A stretch of DNA of 64,000 nucleotides, taken from the NCBI GenBank assembly GCA_921293015.1, contig OV121093.1, forward strand, positions 23,136,622 through 23,200,621, given 5' to 3'. This DNA comes from Phorcus lineatus. Taxonomy: Eukaryota > Mollusca > Gastropoda > Trochida > Trochidae. Made by a program: the position numbers and the translations under genes. This document shows positions 11,443 through 24,300 of this stretch, in pieces (positions within the stretch are counted from its first letter, which is position 1; each line of letters opens with the position of its first letter). Below the pieces are notes generated by a model, which made no database searches, was not told where the DNA came from, and saw nothing but the letters and a program-made list of their open reading frames with translations.

Positions 11443-14110
11443 TTACTTTAAATGGTAAAACATTACGGTTGTCTTAAAATCAAATAGCAAACATCTATTT
11501 CTTACTTCCATACCATGCTTTAAAAATAACGATAATTTAAATATGACATCGTCATCTCTTGATGTCATAATAGAGATGAACCCTGTTGCACTCGTCTTAG
11601 ATAGAATCCGTTCTGGTATATATTTAGTTCTTTGTTCAGTATAATATGAACAATCAGATGTAAAATGTATTTCATCTTCAATAGCGTCGTTACATAATGG
11701 ACAGAGTCTTTGTATTCTTTCAAGGGAGATATATCTTCCATAGTTTATCATTAGTTTTAGTAAACCAAGTCTATATTTGATATATAACTTTCTGAGAAAC
11801 CTGTTTGTAAGAACCGATAGGAATTTCTCTGGTTCTAGTAAACTCTTGAACTTTCTGTATATATCATAACGTGAACTGCTTTCTATATTGGATTGTCATC
11901 CTTGATAAAACATACTAATTGCCACGTGACGGAAATCTTTCAAAAACATGTGTACATTTTCAACAGTTTGATTTATCCATATAAAACCATATCCATGAGA
12001 AAATAATAATTTCTTAATATGCGACACCAATGTGGTCTTTCCAATACTATATAAGTTGAACATCATGTTGTATGCAATTTTGGGAAGTCGATGTTCTGGC
12101 ATCTCGAGAATCTTTAACCAATATTTCAAGCATTTTATCTGCGAATTAATGTAAAGTGGGTATCTTCCACATTCTCCATAGATCATACAATTTGGAGTAG
12201 ATATTCCAACACACAAGAATTTTTTTACATGCTTTACATTCATATCTTTGGTAACCCCATATTTCAGATCCATATAAAAGAATTGTTTGTATCTGTGTAT
12301 CAAATAACTTAAAAAATACATTTGGTGTCAGGACTCCCAGTTTATGAGAGATAGACATGGTATTAAGTAATGCTCGCTTGAGTTGAGTTGAACATTACAC
12401 CAAGATTTTTATAACTGTTAACTACATTAATTCCATTTCCATTGAAATACCATTTCTCTTTTAAACTTAAAGGACCACCCTTTCTAAACACTATACTTTT
12501 TGTTTTATCCAAATTCACTGATAATTTCCATTCTTAAGTGTATTTATGCAATATATTTAACTGGTTTTGTAAACCAATAACAGTATCAGACAGTAAGATA
12601 ACATCGTCAGCAAAAAGAAGCATTAGAATTTCAATGATGTCAGGATACAACTGTATACCATGCTTACCGTTACTTACAATATCATAATACAGCTCACTAA
12701 TGAAAAAGGAAAATAACAAGGGACTCAATATGCATCCCTGACGTAACCCAGTGGGACAATAAAAAAAAAGTCAGTAATACCATAATCACTTCGTACACAT
12801 GATTTGACATTTGAATACATAGTTTTTAACATGTTATACATCTTTCCTTGAAGTCCAGATTGTCTTAGACAAACCCATAATTTAGAACGATCCACAGTAT
12901 CAAACGCTTTTTTTAAATCAATAAAAGCCACATAAATGTTGTGCTTACGGCGTGATAAACAGTTTTGGATAACAGCACATAGGGTAAAAATGTGATCAGT
13001 AGTAGAATAATTCTTTCTAAAGCCAGCTTGAACCTCGGGAATCATGTGTCTCATGTTTGCCCAGTTAGTGAGTCTATTATTCAAAACGGAGGGTAAAAAG
13101 TTTCCCAAGAACACTCATTAATGAAATCCCTCTATAGTTGTCAGGGTTTCTAGGATTACCCTTCTTATGCAGTGGTACTATTTCTGATCGAGACCAACTA
13201 CTAGGAAAATGTTGCTGACAAAGAGAGCATTTAAGCATTTCTATCAATACCTTGTCCGGACCAGCAGATTTTCCATTTTTTAGCTTGTTGATAGATGATT
13301 TAATTTCCTGTTCAGTTATTGGTGAGTCAAGTACAAATGCATCAATATGGTTATATTGATTTGAAAATGTTTCATTATCATTGTCATGGTTTTGATAACA
13401 AACATTGTTATTTGAAAAAAACATCTTTAAAATGAGTTAACCATTCTGTTTTTGATGGGAAATTCTTCTGTTTAGATCTATTTTGTAATGACCTTATCTG
13501 TTTCCAAAAGCTTGACTGATTGGTTATGCTTCTTTGCAGTTTATCTACTGATTGTGAGATAGATTTGTACTTTCTACAACAGACTTGATAATGATTTCTT
13601 TCTTTACAATAAGCCATTCGGTTTGTGTCAGAACGATGTGTTCTAAATCTCCTGAGTGCCCTCCGCGTTTTGCTTTTCTGCATTCCGGGTTCAGTACTCT
13701 TTGATTAGTCAATAGTGATTCATGTCTACCTTTCTTCTTCATGCAGGTAGAATATTCTAAAATGAGATCAACAAAATTGTCAATAGCATTTTCAACATTA
13801 TTCTCAATATCATCGAAGAGCTTTTTCTTGTTCTCTGTTATCATGCTTTTAAGCTTATCAAGAAACATATAGGAAAACAAATCATCCATATAATCTTATC
13901 TGAAGAGTAAGATGTTGTATCTTTATCATTTGTACAATTCATATTTGGGAATTTACAGATCAATTCTAACGGAAAATGGTCTGAGTCAAGGCGATCCCGA
14001 CAAAAAATGTAATAACGTATTGAAAGAAATCTGTGGAACTCAAAAAATAATCATTCATCAGGTGCATAATTTGAAATATACAGCTTGATAACAAGATGTC
14101 TTCATAATCT
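11443..14110 (-). pseudogene. Decayed CR1/Jockey-type non-LTR retrotransposon ORF2
   Basis: Read on the minus strand, the parts come in the normal ORF2 order. The end of an AP-like endonuclease comes first (DYFLSSTDFF, then RDRLDSDHFPLEL near 13960-14000, with the SDH motif). The linker and RT follow: GKSAGPDK and NYRGISLMSVLGK (13424-13077), AFIDLKKAFDTVDR as motif A, GLRQGCILSP as motif B, and LLFADDVILL as motif C (Asp pair at 12603-12608). The thumb region and a C-terminal Cys/His motif CPLCN...DEIHF...C close the protein (about 11700). The frame breaks near 13996, 13670, 13415, 13090, 12765 (a run of nine A on the plus strand), 12370 and 12220, and in-frame stops lie near 12533 and 11893. 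It cannot make a functional protein. The 5' end is cut within the endonuclease, and the 3' hairpin tail seen in the other copies is absent. RT similarity to the copy at 48.7 kb is only about half by eye, so it is a different subfamily. Confidence 0.9.
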
Positions 14111-15288
14111 AGTGTGACCGTGTCAACTTTTAAGCATGCTTTCAAGTCACATTCTGATTGGGATTGTAAATGTTGTCCAGCTGCGGACCTCTCATTGACA
14201 GATAACATGAATTACGAGATTTTCCGGATAACCTATAGAGTCCTGATATTATGCAGCTACTTTTGTCGACATGATCGATGTTTCAGTCTGCAACTAAACC
14301 ACGTTATACCTAAAAAGCTAACTCAAGACATGTCTAGCAGCGAACCCTGTGTTACAATGTCAAATAAATGGATTACGTTTGCAATATTTCAAATCTTTAA
14401 GATAGTCTCGTGTAGCCTAAGTAGTTCTTTGCATCAGATGCAAGCTAAACGTCAAATGTAGAATGAACGTGGAGTCATTATTTGAAGATATTGACTCACA
14501 GAGAATGATAATGTCTTGGCTGTTGAGTTGTCCCTGTGACTAAAAGAAAACAAGACACTGCCAAAAACTATATGAATGTGATGCTCGAGGATTGCTGCAA
14601 TAAATTGACTGAACTTTTCACTTTTGACTTGAAAAATGTAGATTTCATGAATAATTTCCTCATAATGTTATTCATGTTGATATTTTTCGGAATTGCGACT
14701 GAAGTTGTAATGATACTGAGTTCTTAACACAAGTAACTATTGTCCCTGTGCCGAAACGATTTAATGAACTTTAGGTTTCTGAAATCAAAAACACATTTGT
14801 GCTACCAAGATGACTCTCACATATAAAAACACATTTTAACTTGCAAATTAAGGGAATGACTTGTTGTTGAAATGTTATCCATTTTGTCAACAATCACTGA
14901 CAAATTTGCAAGTTTGAAGTGTCATAGTGATTTAACTATTGATTTTTAACTAGCAGGCAGCCACTAAATGTTAACCAGATTAATCATCCCTACCAGTATT
15001 CACTTTCAAAACAATATTGCTGAAAATATTAGCATGTCAAGTAAGACGTCATGTTTCTAACCATGTGCATATAGATAACCAAAACTGTCTGAAATGTAGA
15101 TAATTGTATAGGGTTGAAACTTGTTTATACCAAACATTAGCAGCATTTTCAAAAGGTTTTGTGCATATGGTTTGTTAGGACTTAAGATGTAACAGCAGTA
15201 TTGACTGGATATCTTTTTAAAAAGACGATATACATTTTTGTAATATATGCATATACTAGTAAATCTGTAGAACGTTGCCTGTCACTCA
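14111..15288. other. No gene; possible old repeat traces
   Basis: A plus-strand frame (14114-14461) overlaps the start of the retroelement and shows no domain. Short blocks near 14180 and 14515 resemble sequence near 52000 and 44490 and may be remnants of the same dispersed family, but the matches are too short to be sure. Confidence 0.35.
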
Positions 15289-15520
15289 TTCTGTCTTTTA
15301 AATGCCAAAAATACTACCATCAGAGAAAATCGTTTGATCCCTTTCATGTCAAGTTTACTGCTATCTCAGATGACCTGCGTTTCTTTGTTCTTGTGTCATT
15401 TTAATGTTTTATGTCCTTTCAAATGTCAAGTCAGACAAGATGAAGTAACAAAAAAGAAATAAAAGGGAAGTTACAGTGTCAGGTTACATCCTCTGCCAGT
15501 AACTTTACAACCTGAGATTA
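15289..15520 (+). repeat. Dispersed repeat, copy 1 (pairs with 21136-21365)
   Basis: About 230 bp aligned to 21136-21365 in the same orientation. Shared blocks include CTTTCATGTCAAGTTTACT, TTTCTTTGTTC, TTTTAATGTTTTATGT, TTTCAAATGTCAAGTC and CTTTACAACCTGAGATT. Similarity stops abruptly after GAGATT in both copies, which marks an element end. It is non-coding. Confidence 0.75.
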
Positions 15521-18242
15521 TTTCTCATTTCCTTCTGTCCATAGTTGTTCTTGCAATTGCTATCTGGTCATAGAGTCAATTGTTTGTGGTATGTGTCAAA
15601 ATCAATGAATATCATTTTATGATATTGAAATATTTTGTGAAATCCTGTCATTTGTGCCAGCTCCAATAACACCTTACGAAACTGTCAGTTGGTCACCGAT
15701 GATAATGTACAGCAAGTGTTGATCTGTTTGTAGCCTTTAAAATAACTTTCCCTGGGCCATTCGATGTCTTAACCGTTTGTTAATTTCTCTCAGTCAGCTC
15801 TTCTTCACGTAAACTTTATGAAAACAAAAGACCCTTACACACGAGGAAGCAGTTTTGAATTTTGTAAATTGATATAAAATGTCCTTTATGTATCTCAGAT
15901 ATGTCAAGTGCACATGTTATAGGTAGTATAGTTTTTAAATAAATAAAGAGCGTAGAACTATGAATGACGATACCGATTTTATATTAGATACTATTGTCTT
16001 TTATGAGTGCATTGATTAGATATGCTTTTGACAAAGTTCAGTTACGCACATGGGACTAGCCCACGCAAATTGCTTTATTAAAAAATACTGCAACAAGCGT
16101 GGTGACACATTCTATGAGTGTGCTATGAAACATTGTACGTAGATGCTAAGACAATGACGACCACTTCCACTCTGTGTGTTACTGACTTTGAAACAATCTA
16201 AAATATTGTCATCTAATATTAAGAGATATATAGTTTTTGCCTAACATTTCCTTAACATTAGAATCCGAAAAACAATTATAAATAATTGGCATATCAATGC
16301 TATGCCTACCATTATCAAATGCTCTCAGAATACATGAGATGAAAGAAAATGGCAACAGAAAATAATTGAGTCTCGTTATATATATAGTAAATTGTAGATA
16401 AATTCATTCGATCGTAAAGATAATTCATCTATTTAATACTTTGATAGTTGATTACATAATAATGGCAAAAAAAAACCATTTTATTGTTAAATACCGTTTG
16501 AAGAGATTTACCGGTGATTTGGTTGTTTTCTTTTTTTTTCATTTATCAACATTCATCAGTCTCATTCTGGCAGTACAAAAATATGTATTAGTTGGGAATC
16601 GTTTTTCACTCAAATTGAATATTCAGTAATGATATGATCTCCTGCTGATTTAATTCTGATTTCTTTAAATCGATATATTGATACATTGCCTTGGTGACCA
16701 GTCATCCGTATTGATTGAACCGCTATTGTTAGATATGTGATATGGTGCCCTTCAATAGAGAGGAAAACCAATTCAGCGATGTCGCGTATAAACATAGTAA
16801 ACAAAATAGAAACTGTTTTTAACCCAGAAAATCTGCTATTGTAGTATCGGTTGTATGAGTGATTGCTATGATTGATACGAAAATTGAGAGACTATATTTT
16901 TTGTATACATGCTACTATTAGGTTTTAACAAAATCTAAATATAATCTGATGCTTATTTTATTCTTATTTTTATATTGTTGCAAGTCTTTACTTCATAGCC
17001 GTTATTCAAAGCATATTTTATTTCATAATCTATATTTTGATATCGTTATCACCACAGTAAAGGAGATAACATACACGGAAACTATATTTTTCTGCATCTG
17101 AACAAGGTCTATATCAATTTTTCTTTTATAAGTGCTTTTAAGCTTTAACATGAATAGAGCTTGTGGAACCAAAAACCTTCAAGGTTTCTTTGATCTAGGA
17201 AAATCCCAAGATCGTTATAACATCTCTTTGAATTTTCGAAGATTATATTCTATTTAAAGGTCAGATAACCGGTTAAACAGAAAAAAATATCCTTGATTTA
17301 AGTTCATTTTACATATATAAAGTTCATAGAGGATGGATGGCTGACCAGAACCGTTTTTACCCAGCCGTTTGTGTTTCGCCCACGATTGAGATAGTATTAA
17401 TGATATAATTCATCTTTTGGGTTGGTTTTTTTTATCAAGTTATTTCTAGTCTATATCATAGTTGTTTTCTTCCATGTAAACTTGTAATACGTTTTAGATT
17501 GTTTCATGAAGAAATTTCATGACTGCTACCTGTATAGAAAATCCCCCTTTCAGACGTCTTCAGTCTGCTCAAAAATGATATTTCATGCAAACAGAAGCGT
17601 TTAGTGTTATTTCAGAAAACGTAGAAATAGTAATCAAATAGCATGTAACCAGCATGTAGAGCTATTTTGTCTCAAATCAATTTTAGATAAACATGACCTA
17701 TTGTGTAATTTTCTTTCCAAAGAGTTTTCTTTGCAAATATCACCATTTGCGAATATCGAAGAAGGCTCTCGAATTTTGTTCATAACGATCAGATTATCTT
17801 TTTCATTTTCCCTTTTCGAGACAGAGCAAGACACTTTAGTAAGGAATAGCTATTTACCTAGCATTAATTCGTAATTATACGTACGTAATGAAGGTGTGCA
17901 TGGAGGTAATACTCACGGACTGAATATGACAACTATGTGTAGGGGTCAGACAGGGGTAATGCTTGCCGCACGTAATGTAAGCATTCAATTACTGAGAACA
18001 CGTCCACTAGTGAATGCGGATATAAACTTTGTGCTTTGAGATAATGCATAAATTCTTACCCAAGCTGGAATTATAGGCCTATTTTAAAAGTTTTCATAAT
18101 GGTCTTGAAAATTACGTTTTTTTCTGATTATAACTGGAGATCTGAATGTCTGAGAGCTACTTTCTTTTTCCCCTTTATTTGTTCAGTGAGTCCAGTACAC
18201 ACGCGTGAATGAAACGTCAAAACAAACATTGTTTTTGTTTAC
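15521..18242. other. Intergenic or intronic, nothing recognised
   Basis: AT-rich, with no supported exon, RNA gene or repeat. Open frames at 16441, 16610 and 17634 are of chance length. Confidence 0.5.
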
Positions 18243-18496
18243 GTAGATGATAATATGAAACATAATTATGATGTTTATATGTGTTTTTTATAACTTTTTC
18301 GTTCATGAAATTGCCTCGCTTAACATTTATATGTTCCATAAACACGTTGGACTACATTTGACTGCGCGTAGGTAATAACATGAAACATATAATGTTTATA
18401 CAGTATGTGTTTTTTCTCCCTTTTTCGTTCAAATGAAATTGGCTTGCTTAACATAAATTATGATCCACGAAATCGTTGGAGTGCATTTGACTGCGC
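18243..18496 (+). repeat. Tandem duplication, two units of about 125 bp
   Basis: Unit 1 (18243-18367) and unit 2 (18368-18496) share GTAG(A/G)T, ATGAAACATA, ATGTTTATA, GTGTTTTTT, TTTTTCGTTCA, GAAATTG, GCTTAACAT, CGTTGGA and GCATTTGACTGCGC-type blocks. The units have diverged by substitutions and small gaps. The open frame that starts in unit 2 (18405-18611) runs into the next repeat and is not considered a gene. Confidence 0.8.
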
Positions 18497-18540
18497 AAAT
18501 GAAAACAATAACATAATCGCGCACTATCCCATTGCATGTG

Positions 18541-18703
18541 CTCATCAACTACGACGTCTCCCAAATGTTGTCACAACAATCAGACTGGGTAACGAAGTCT
18601 CAATTTTATGACAAACAGGTGCCCATTGTGTAATACCATCGCATTCAAGTTCAATTCTTAATTTAATGGTCTCTAATTACACCTAGTGCAATTTCACACC
18701 TTG
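18541..18703 (+). repeat. Dispersed repeat, pairs with 8790-8955
   Basis: Same block order as the copy at 8790-8955, ending with TTTAATGGTCTCTAATTACACC. It begins about 45 bp after the tandem duplication, so the two may be parts of one composite repeat. Confidence 0.6.
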
Positions 18704-21135
18704 GTGTCGTTGGACTTGAACCACAAACGAATCAGCCAATTTCGAAAAGTCATAACTCATTAAAACAGTCCAATAAGCATTGATTACTACCTCCCTCATT
18801 AAACAGACAAAAGAATATTGAACCTGGGAAAGTAGTTCAGTTTTGTCTATTAACATAGAAATATGGACCAAGTTCTAATTTCGTTTTGAACTGATATAGG
18901 AAAGGGGAGTAACTCTTAACTTATCCTTAAAAACTCGGCCACTGAGGCTAAAAATAAAGTTCTATCTTTCGTTGTTCCGAATCAATTACGTCAAACTTTA
19001 ACAGTGGTGTTATTTATCAAGAAGTAATAGGTGTATTTATGCTGATAAGTTCACTATAGTGACAAAACAGTTTGAAGTCGTGATTTCAGATGGAAAACAG
19101 GACAATGAAACAGGCCAATGACTAAAATGTATCATTTGAAACCTATTTACAGCATACTCAAAGATACGTATGGATTGGTAATGCTTATTAAGTCATATTA
19201 ATAGTGTAAAAAATGGCATTCAGAATTTCGACTTTTTCATATTGCTATGACAGTTTTTTGGTTATCACTGAAAACAAATATCTTTTAGCATTTTAGGACT
19301 GAAGATGATAGTTTTGCGAGATGATTTACACCTCATCATTTAGGTCCATTACTGTCAATATCAGATATGTACTGACACTGGTCATGTGCAAAGAACAGTT
19401 AAAAACTATTTATAGCATTCAAAGTTGGTTCAACATTAAATATTATGCTGATGCTGGTGACTCTACGAAAGTAAATCTTCGCTTCACACTTTACATACTC
19501 GGATTTTTCTTGAGACACTACGCCTTTTTAATGTACAGGTAACACGGCTTCAAATAATTTAAAACATTGAGAAACATTGAGATCTAGATTTGTTTTATTG
19601 TCAAAAGTAGCATTATGGACACGGTCGGCTGCAAGAAAGACTATGGGTTGTCCTATACTGGTTTTTAAACTGTTATTTTACCCAACTGATCGAAGTCAAT
19701 AAGGCAGTGATAGGTTTCCCTGATATGCCCCTATGTCAGTGATTGTTATTTTCTAAAATTAGTCGACCTATTATGTTGTAATTTGATATGTTTGCCACAA
19801 ATCATAATCAGCCTTACACATACGTGGGTTTTTTCCGTTTTGTTTTTGATAGGTAACATTTCTATCCGTTGGTAAACCCGGTCAGTTCATCGAATAGTTT
19901 TTGTTATTATTGTCTGTATTCAATCACAATATTGCTAGACTAGTAACTTACAGGAAGACAACACTTTACCGTTCACTATTCACTTTTTATGTCCGCCTGC
20001 TGACCTCAACTTGAGAGTCCAATTGTCTGCATTAATTGAGCTTGGTTATACACTGAGACTTGTGTGAGACTTTATCCTTTTTTCTGTCAGTTGTCTAATG
20101 ACGATTAGAAGCATTGCCCACCTGCTCATCTAATTGAAAAACATTACCACTTTATCTTTCTGATCATCAACCTGACACACTGTCATTATAGACGTTAACC
20201 TTTGTCTAATGAGTCATTAGTTTCCATTATCAGAATAACGTTGTTTTTATTGAACTGTTCAACATATTATGGGACATCTGACATGTAACATGCAACGAAA
20301 GGACTGTGTCGATGATTTTTGCTTTGTACTTTACCATTATTATATGAAAGGTTAGCAGGCTAATACTTTCTAAACACTATAATTTCATTAACATTCTTTA
20401 AAATAATTCAAATATGTTAAAACCTTTTTAATAGAAATGAAGAATGAATTTTACCCTTTTGTTGTTAAAGAAGATAACAAATTTGTAACTTATTGTGGAA
20501 CGACGACGTGAGTTGATAAACAAGGGATATATGGAACTGCTTACATATCATACATGTACTTACTTAAGTTTCTACAACCGTATTGACGTTTTGGACGCTT
20601 GAGGGAATGCTATCAATGTAATGACTAAAGCAACCACTTCGAGAAACATTGACATATTATCATACTTTGATATCACACGCCTAGGTATATTAAATTGTTT
20701 TATCTCTAAGAGACTATTTTAGAATTATAAACTCCATGATGTTTGGGATGTTGACGACTGAACCTAAAAATCAAAATTGGTATCATTATCAGAAAATAAT
20801 CTATAGAACTGCTGAATACCCGAACACGTAGCATGAGGCGCTGGGAGGCCAAAGATTTAACACTTTAATGTCCAAACCTGCACTGTAAAGGTACAATAAA
20901 TTGCAACAGCTGTTATCATGGTGTCTACTATAATCTATATAAACAAATAAATGTGGTAATATATTCATACATCGATAAAACGTTGCCTGTAATAAACAGG
21001 AGGTAAGGTTTGAAATTGCTATGGTAAAGCCACTTTTATAAAGTTTTATAAACCGTATTCGTTTTAACCTTTATAACATAACGCCAACATCAACTAAGAA
21101 TTTGAAACTTTATTCGCTTGATTTTAGATTTGATT
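18704..21135. other. Intergenic or intronic, nothing firm
   Basis: A block near 19701-19736 (GTGATAGGTTTCCCTGATAT) resembles 29686-29716, perhaps an old shared repeat. Nothing else was recognised. Confidence 0.4.
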
Positions 21136-21365
21136 CTGTCTTTTGAATGGTAAAGATACAATCAGCAGAGAAACTCGATTGATTCCTTTCATGTCAAGTT
21201 TACTTCTATCATATAAGCCTTGCATTTCTTTGTTCGTGTGCCCTTTTAATGTTTTATGTTCTTTCAAATGTCAAGTCCGACAAGATGAAGTTGGCAAAAA
21301 AGAAATAAAAGTGAAGTTACAGTGTCACGTCACATTCTCTGCCAGTTACTTTACAACCTGAGATT
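21136..21365 (+). repeat. Dispersed repeat, copy 2 (pairs with 15289-15520)
   Basis: Homologous over its whole length to 15289-15520, with roughly 80% identity by eye. The open frame at 21143-21361 lies entirely inside it and has no counterpart conserved as protein in copy 1. Confidence 0.75.
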
Positions 21366-24300
21366 CCTGCTTCTCGCCTCCGAGGTTCAACGTTGCCTTT
21401 TTGCTATCTCATCACAGTGTTTATCGCTCGTTGCTGGTGTCAAAGGTAATTAGCATGGTATTCTATGTGTCTGTTACCTTAGTGTAGGTACTTTTGTTAT
21501 CAATATGCACACAAGACTTTGAAATACAACGAGGTCAATGAGACACACGTAATCATGGAATTACAATATAATATGAATAAAATATCCTAAATTGCTCAAA
21601 AGAGTATTTTTAAATACACTTATTATCCTTATTTTGTTCACTAATTCCTCTAGTGATACAACTCTTTTGACATCCGGTTTAAACAGCCATACTCGCGGAG
21701 TCTTCCAACACATTGTCCATTGTATCAACTGTATTCTAAGTATGACAGGAAGCCATTGTAGTGTCTGTAAAATAGGTGTGTCGTGTCCATGACGCCTAGC
21801 TTTAGATGCTCCACCAGCTGCGCAGTTCTGAATTCTCTACGGGATTGGATGCACTGAGACGGCGAGCCATACAGGCGGGCGTCGTAAAATGGTCAATGGG
21901 TTATAACTCGTATGCATTAAATCAAAGTTGGTGTAGTAAATGATTTGAGAACCTGTAGGTGTGATAAATGTGTGATAAATCCAAGAGAACGCAGGCGGTG
22001 CAATCTTAATATTGCCGACTGGCATATCCAGCCCTGCTCTTGGTTGACTATTTTAGATAATTCATAGGTCATTGGCCACATCGCGTACCTTTTAGTGGGC
22101 TTATATTCCAGGGTTTATTAGTGGAGAGATGGCAAAGACATTTTACCATGGGAGAATGTTCAAAGATATCAATTGCAATCTGAAATATACCTAACATTGT
22201 TCATCAATCCCCTACCGCTCAAATTTTCAGCAATGCTTTGACCTACCGAATTTATTTTAATATTGTTCTTTATAATTATAATGTTGATACTTCAACAAAA
22301 TTTATCTGAAAAGTATCTAAATAATATGTGTTGATATCAAACGTGACTGCCTGGAATTATTAGAGACGTTTTCATATTTTTACCTTGTTTTCAATGTTAT
22401 TTTAGAAACCAATTTCTGAATTAATCAAACATGACGGAATAAGGTATAATCAATTTTCCTTCGGCTATGATTGTCTCAACTCAAATTATTTCAAATGAAA
22501 AACACGATCGGATCGTAATTTGCAATTGAATTCCCATAAATGTTTCTTCACCCAAAACCACAACAATCAAAATGTGGAGAGATGACAATGTTGGTTCATC
22601 ATTATCAATATTGATGTAACAGATTCTGTCCAGAGCATACGTTCATTTCCATCAACCATATTACAAGTCTTGTGACTCATGACATGGTCACGTTTGTAAG
22701 ATCCTACCAAATACCTACGAATCTTACATTCCTTATAAGCACTGACTCTTTAAAATGCGTTTTCTACAAGAAAATATTGAGAGAGTCAAGCTGATGAAAA
22801 AACCCATTTAATTATTTTCGAATCTTTTTACTGATAAGTAGTAAAATGCTAAGCTATTACTATTAGCCTATTCAACGTTATCAGTGACCTATTATTTCCA
22901 AAATAAATTATTATTCATTTATATAATAATAATCTTTCATCCTGGATAAAGAAATGAGATTTGGCAAGGTAAGGAATAATCTTTTAAATCTTGATTTGAA
23001 AACATATATTCATTATTGTCAATACATTTGACAGTGATTGATGCGATATAAAACGTATTTGCCTAATGCTTTTCTAATTGATTTTAGGGATTTTAAACAA
23101 ATCAATTTCTTGTGGAAAATTTAATGTGTTTCCACATTAAATGCCATCTGCTCAATAACACAAAGATATTAAAAACATTTTGACAGGCGTTAGTTTTTGA
23201 ATGACATAAAAATCATGTATTGCAAATGGTTGAGCATCAACAAATGTATTTTGCTACATTCTTTCCTTACGGCATGTTATTCCGTGACGTATCTTTAGTA
23301 ATTCTTTATAGTGTTGGATGCTTTTTACAAACATAATATAAAGAAATGATGAATAAAAACACGTTTTGTAGTGACTATCTATTTTTCATTGTCAGAGATA
23401 TCTAAAAAGCATGTTTAGGTTGCACGGATGTTGAATATCTTTAATATTACATATCATTGTGCTTCACGTGCTGAATACCATAATGTGTTTGATACTCATA
23501 AAGAAACCAATGTCAAAATTAATGCTAAAATGCTAACTACATTTTAACAGTGTTCCGGTTTGTTAAACTAAATGTACAATATATTTACACTCGTAGATAC
23601 AACAGAAACAACATGAATTGTTTACAATACAGAAAAAGTATGAAATTTGAGGTGCCTCATATTATGGATCATTTGAACATTCATTTTATTTGTTTTAGAT
23701 TTATCAAACTTCAAAACAATACAATTTGATTGTCCATGTGAATATGTTACAACTTAAACAAAACCGTTCATTAGATTACAACAGGAATGTGACACAAACA
23801 TACAACCTACCTTGAGAGATAATTGATCATAGGAATCCAAAAGGTGACTTACCTGCAAGAGAAATAAATAGTGTCAGATATATTGACAACATAAAAGCAT
23901 GACAACTGTGGAAAGTAACATGTTCATCTGTATTTAGAAACATGGTGTCAATTTAACATGCAAACAGTTATATATTCCAAGCGTGCTTCTTTTAGTGGAT
24001 TATTCAAACTCATATGTGATTCTTATATTCCTTATGCAAAATAACCATCATAAGTAAAACGTGTCAAGAAGCTTATATATTTGCTGCTTAAAGAATTTTC
24101 CCATATAATCAATTGCGAAAAACTGGGAGATTTAAGATTCACTGACTTTAATTTCAACATAAATAGATTATTGGAGAAGCTGGCATCTACAGACAATTTT
24201 ATGTTATATCTATTCGAAATTCTAATTTATAATTGAAAAACCAATAAGTGATTGAACTTTTCATCAACAGAAAGAGAACTATGTTTATTTAAAAGCGAGC

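Noticed and set aside
14114-14461. 115-codon plus-strand frame
   Set aside because: It partly overlaps the 5' end of the retroelement on the opposite strand. It has no domain and its composition is typical of chance frames.
18705-18730. tRNA B-box-like GGTTCAAGTCC on the minus strand
   Set aside because: The T-stem does not pair and no A box or cloverleaf can be drawn.
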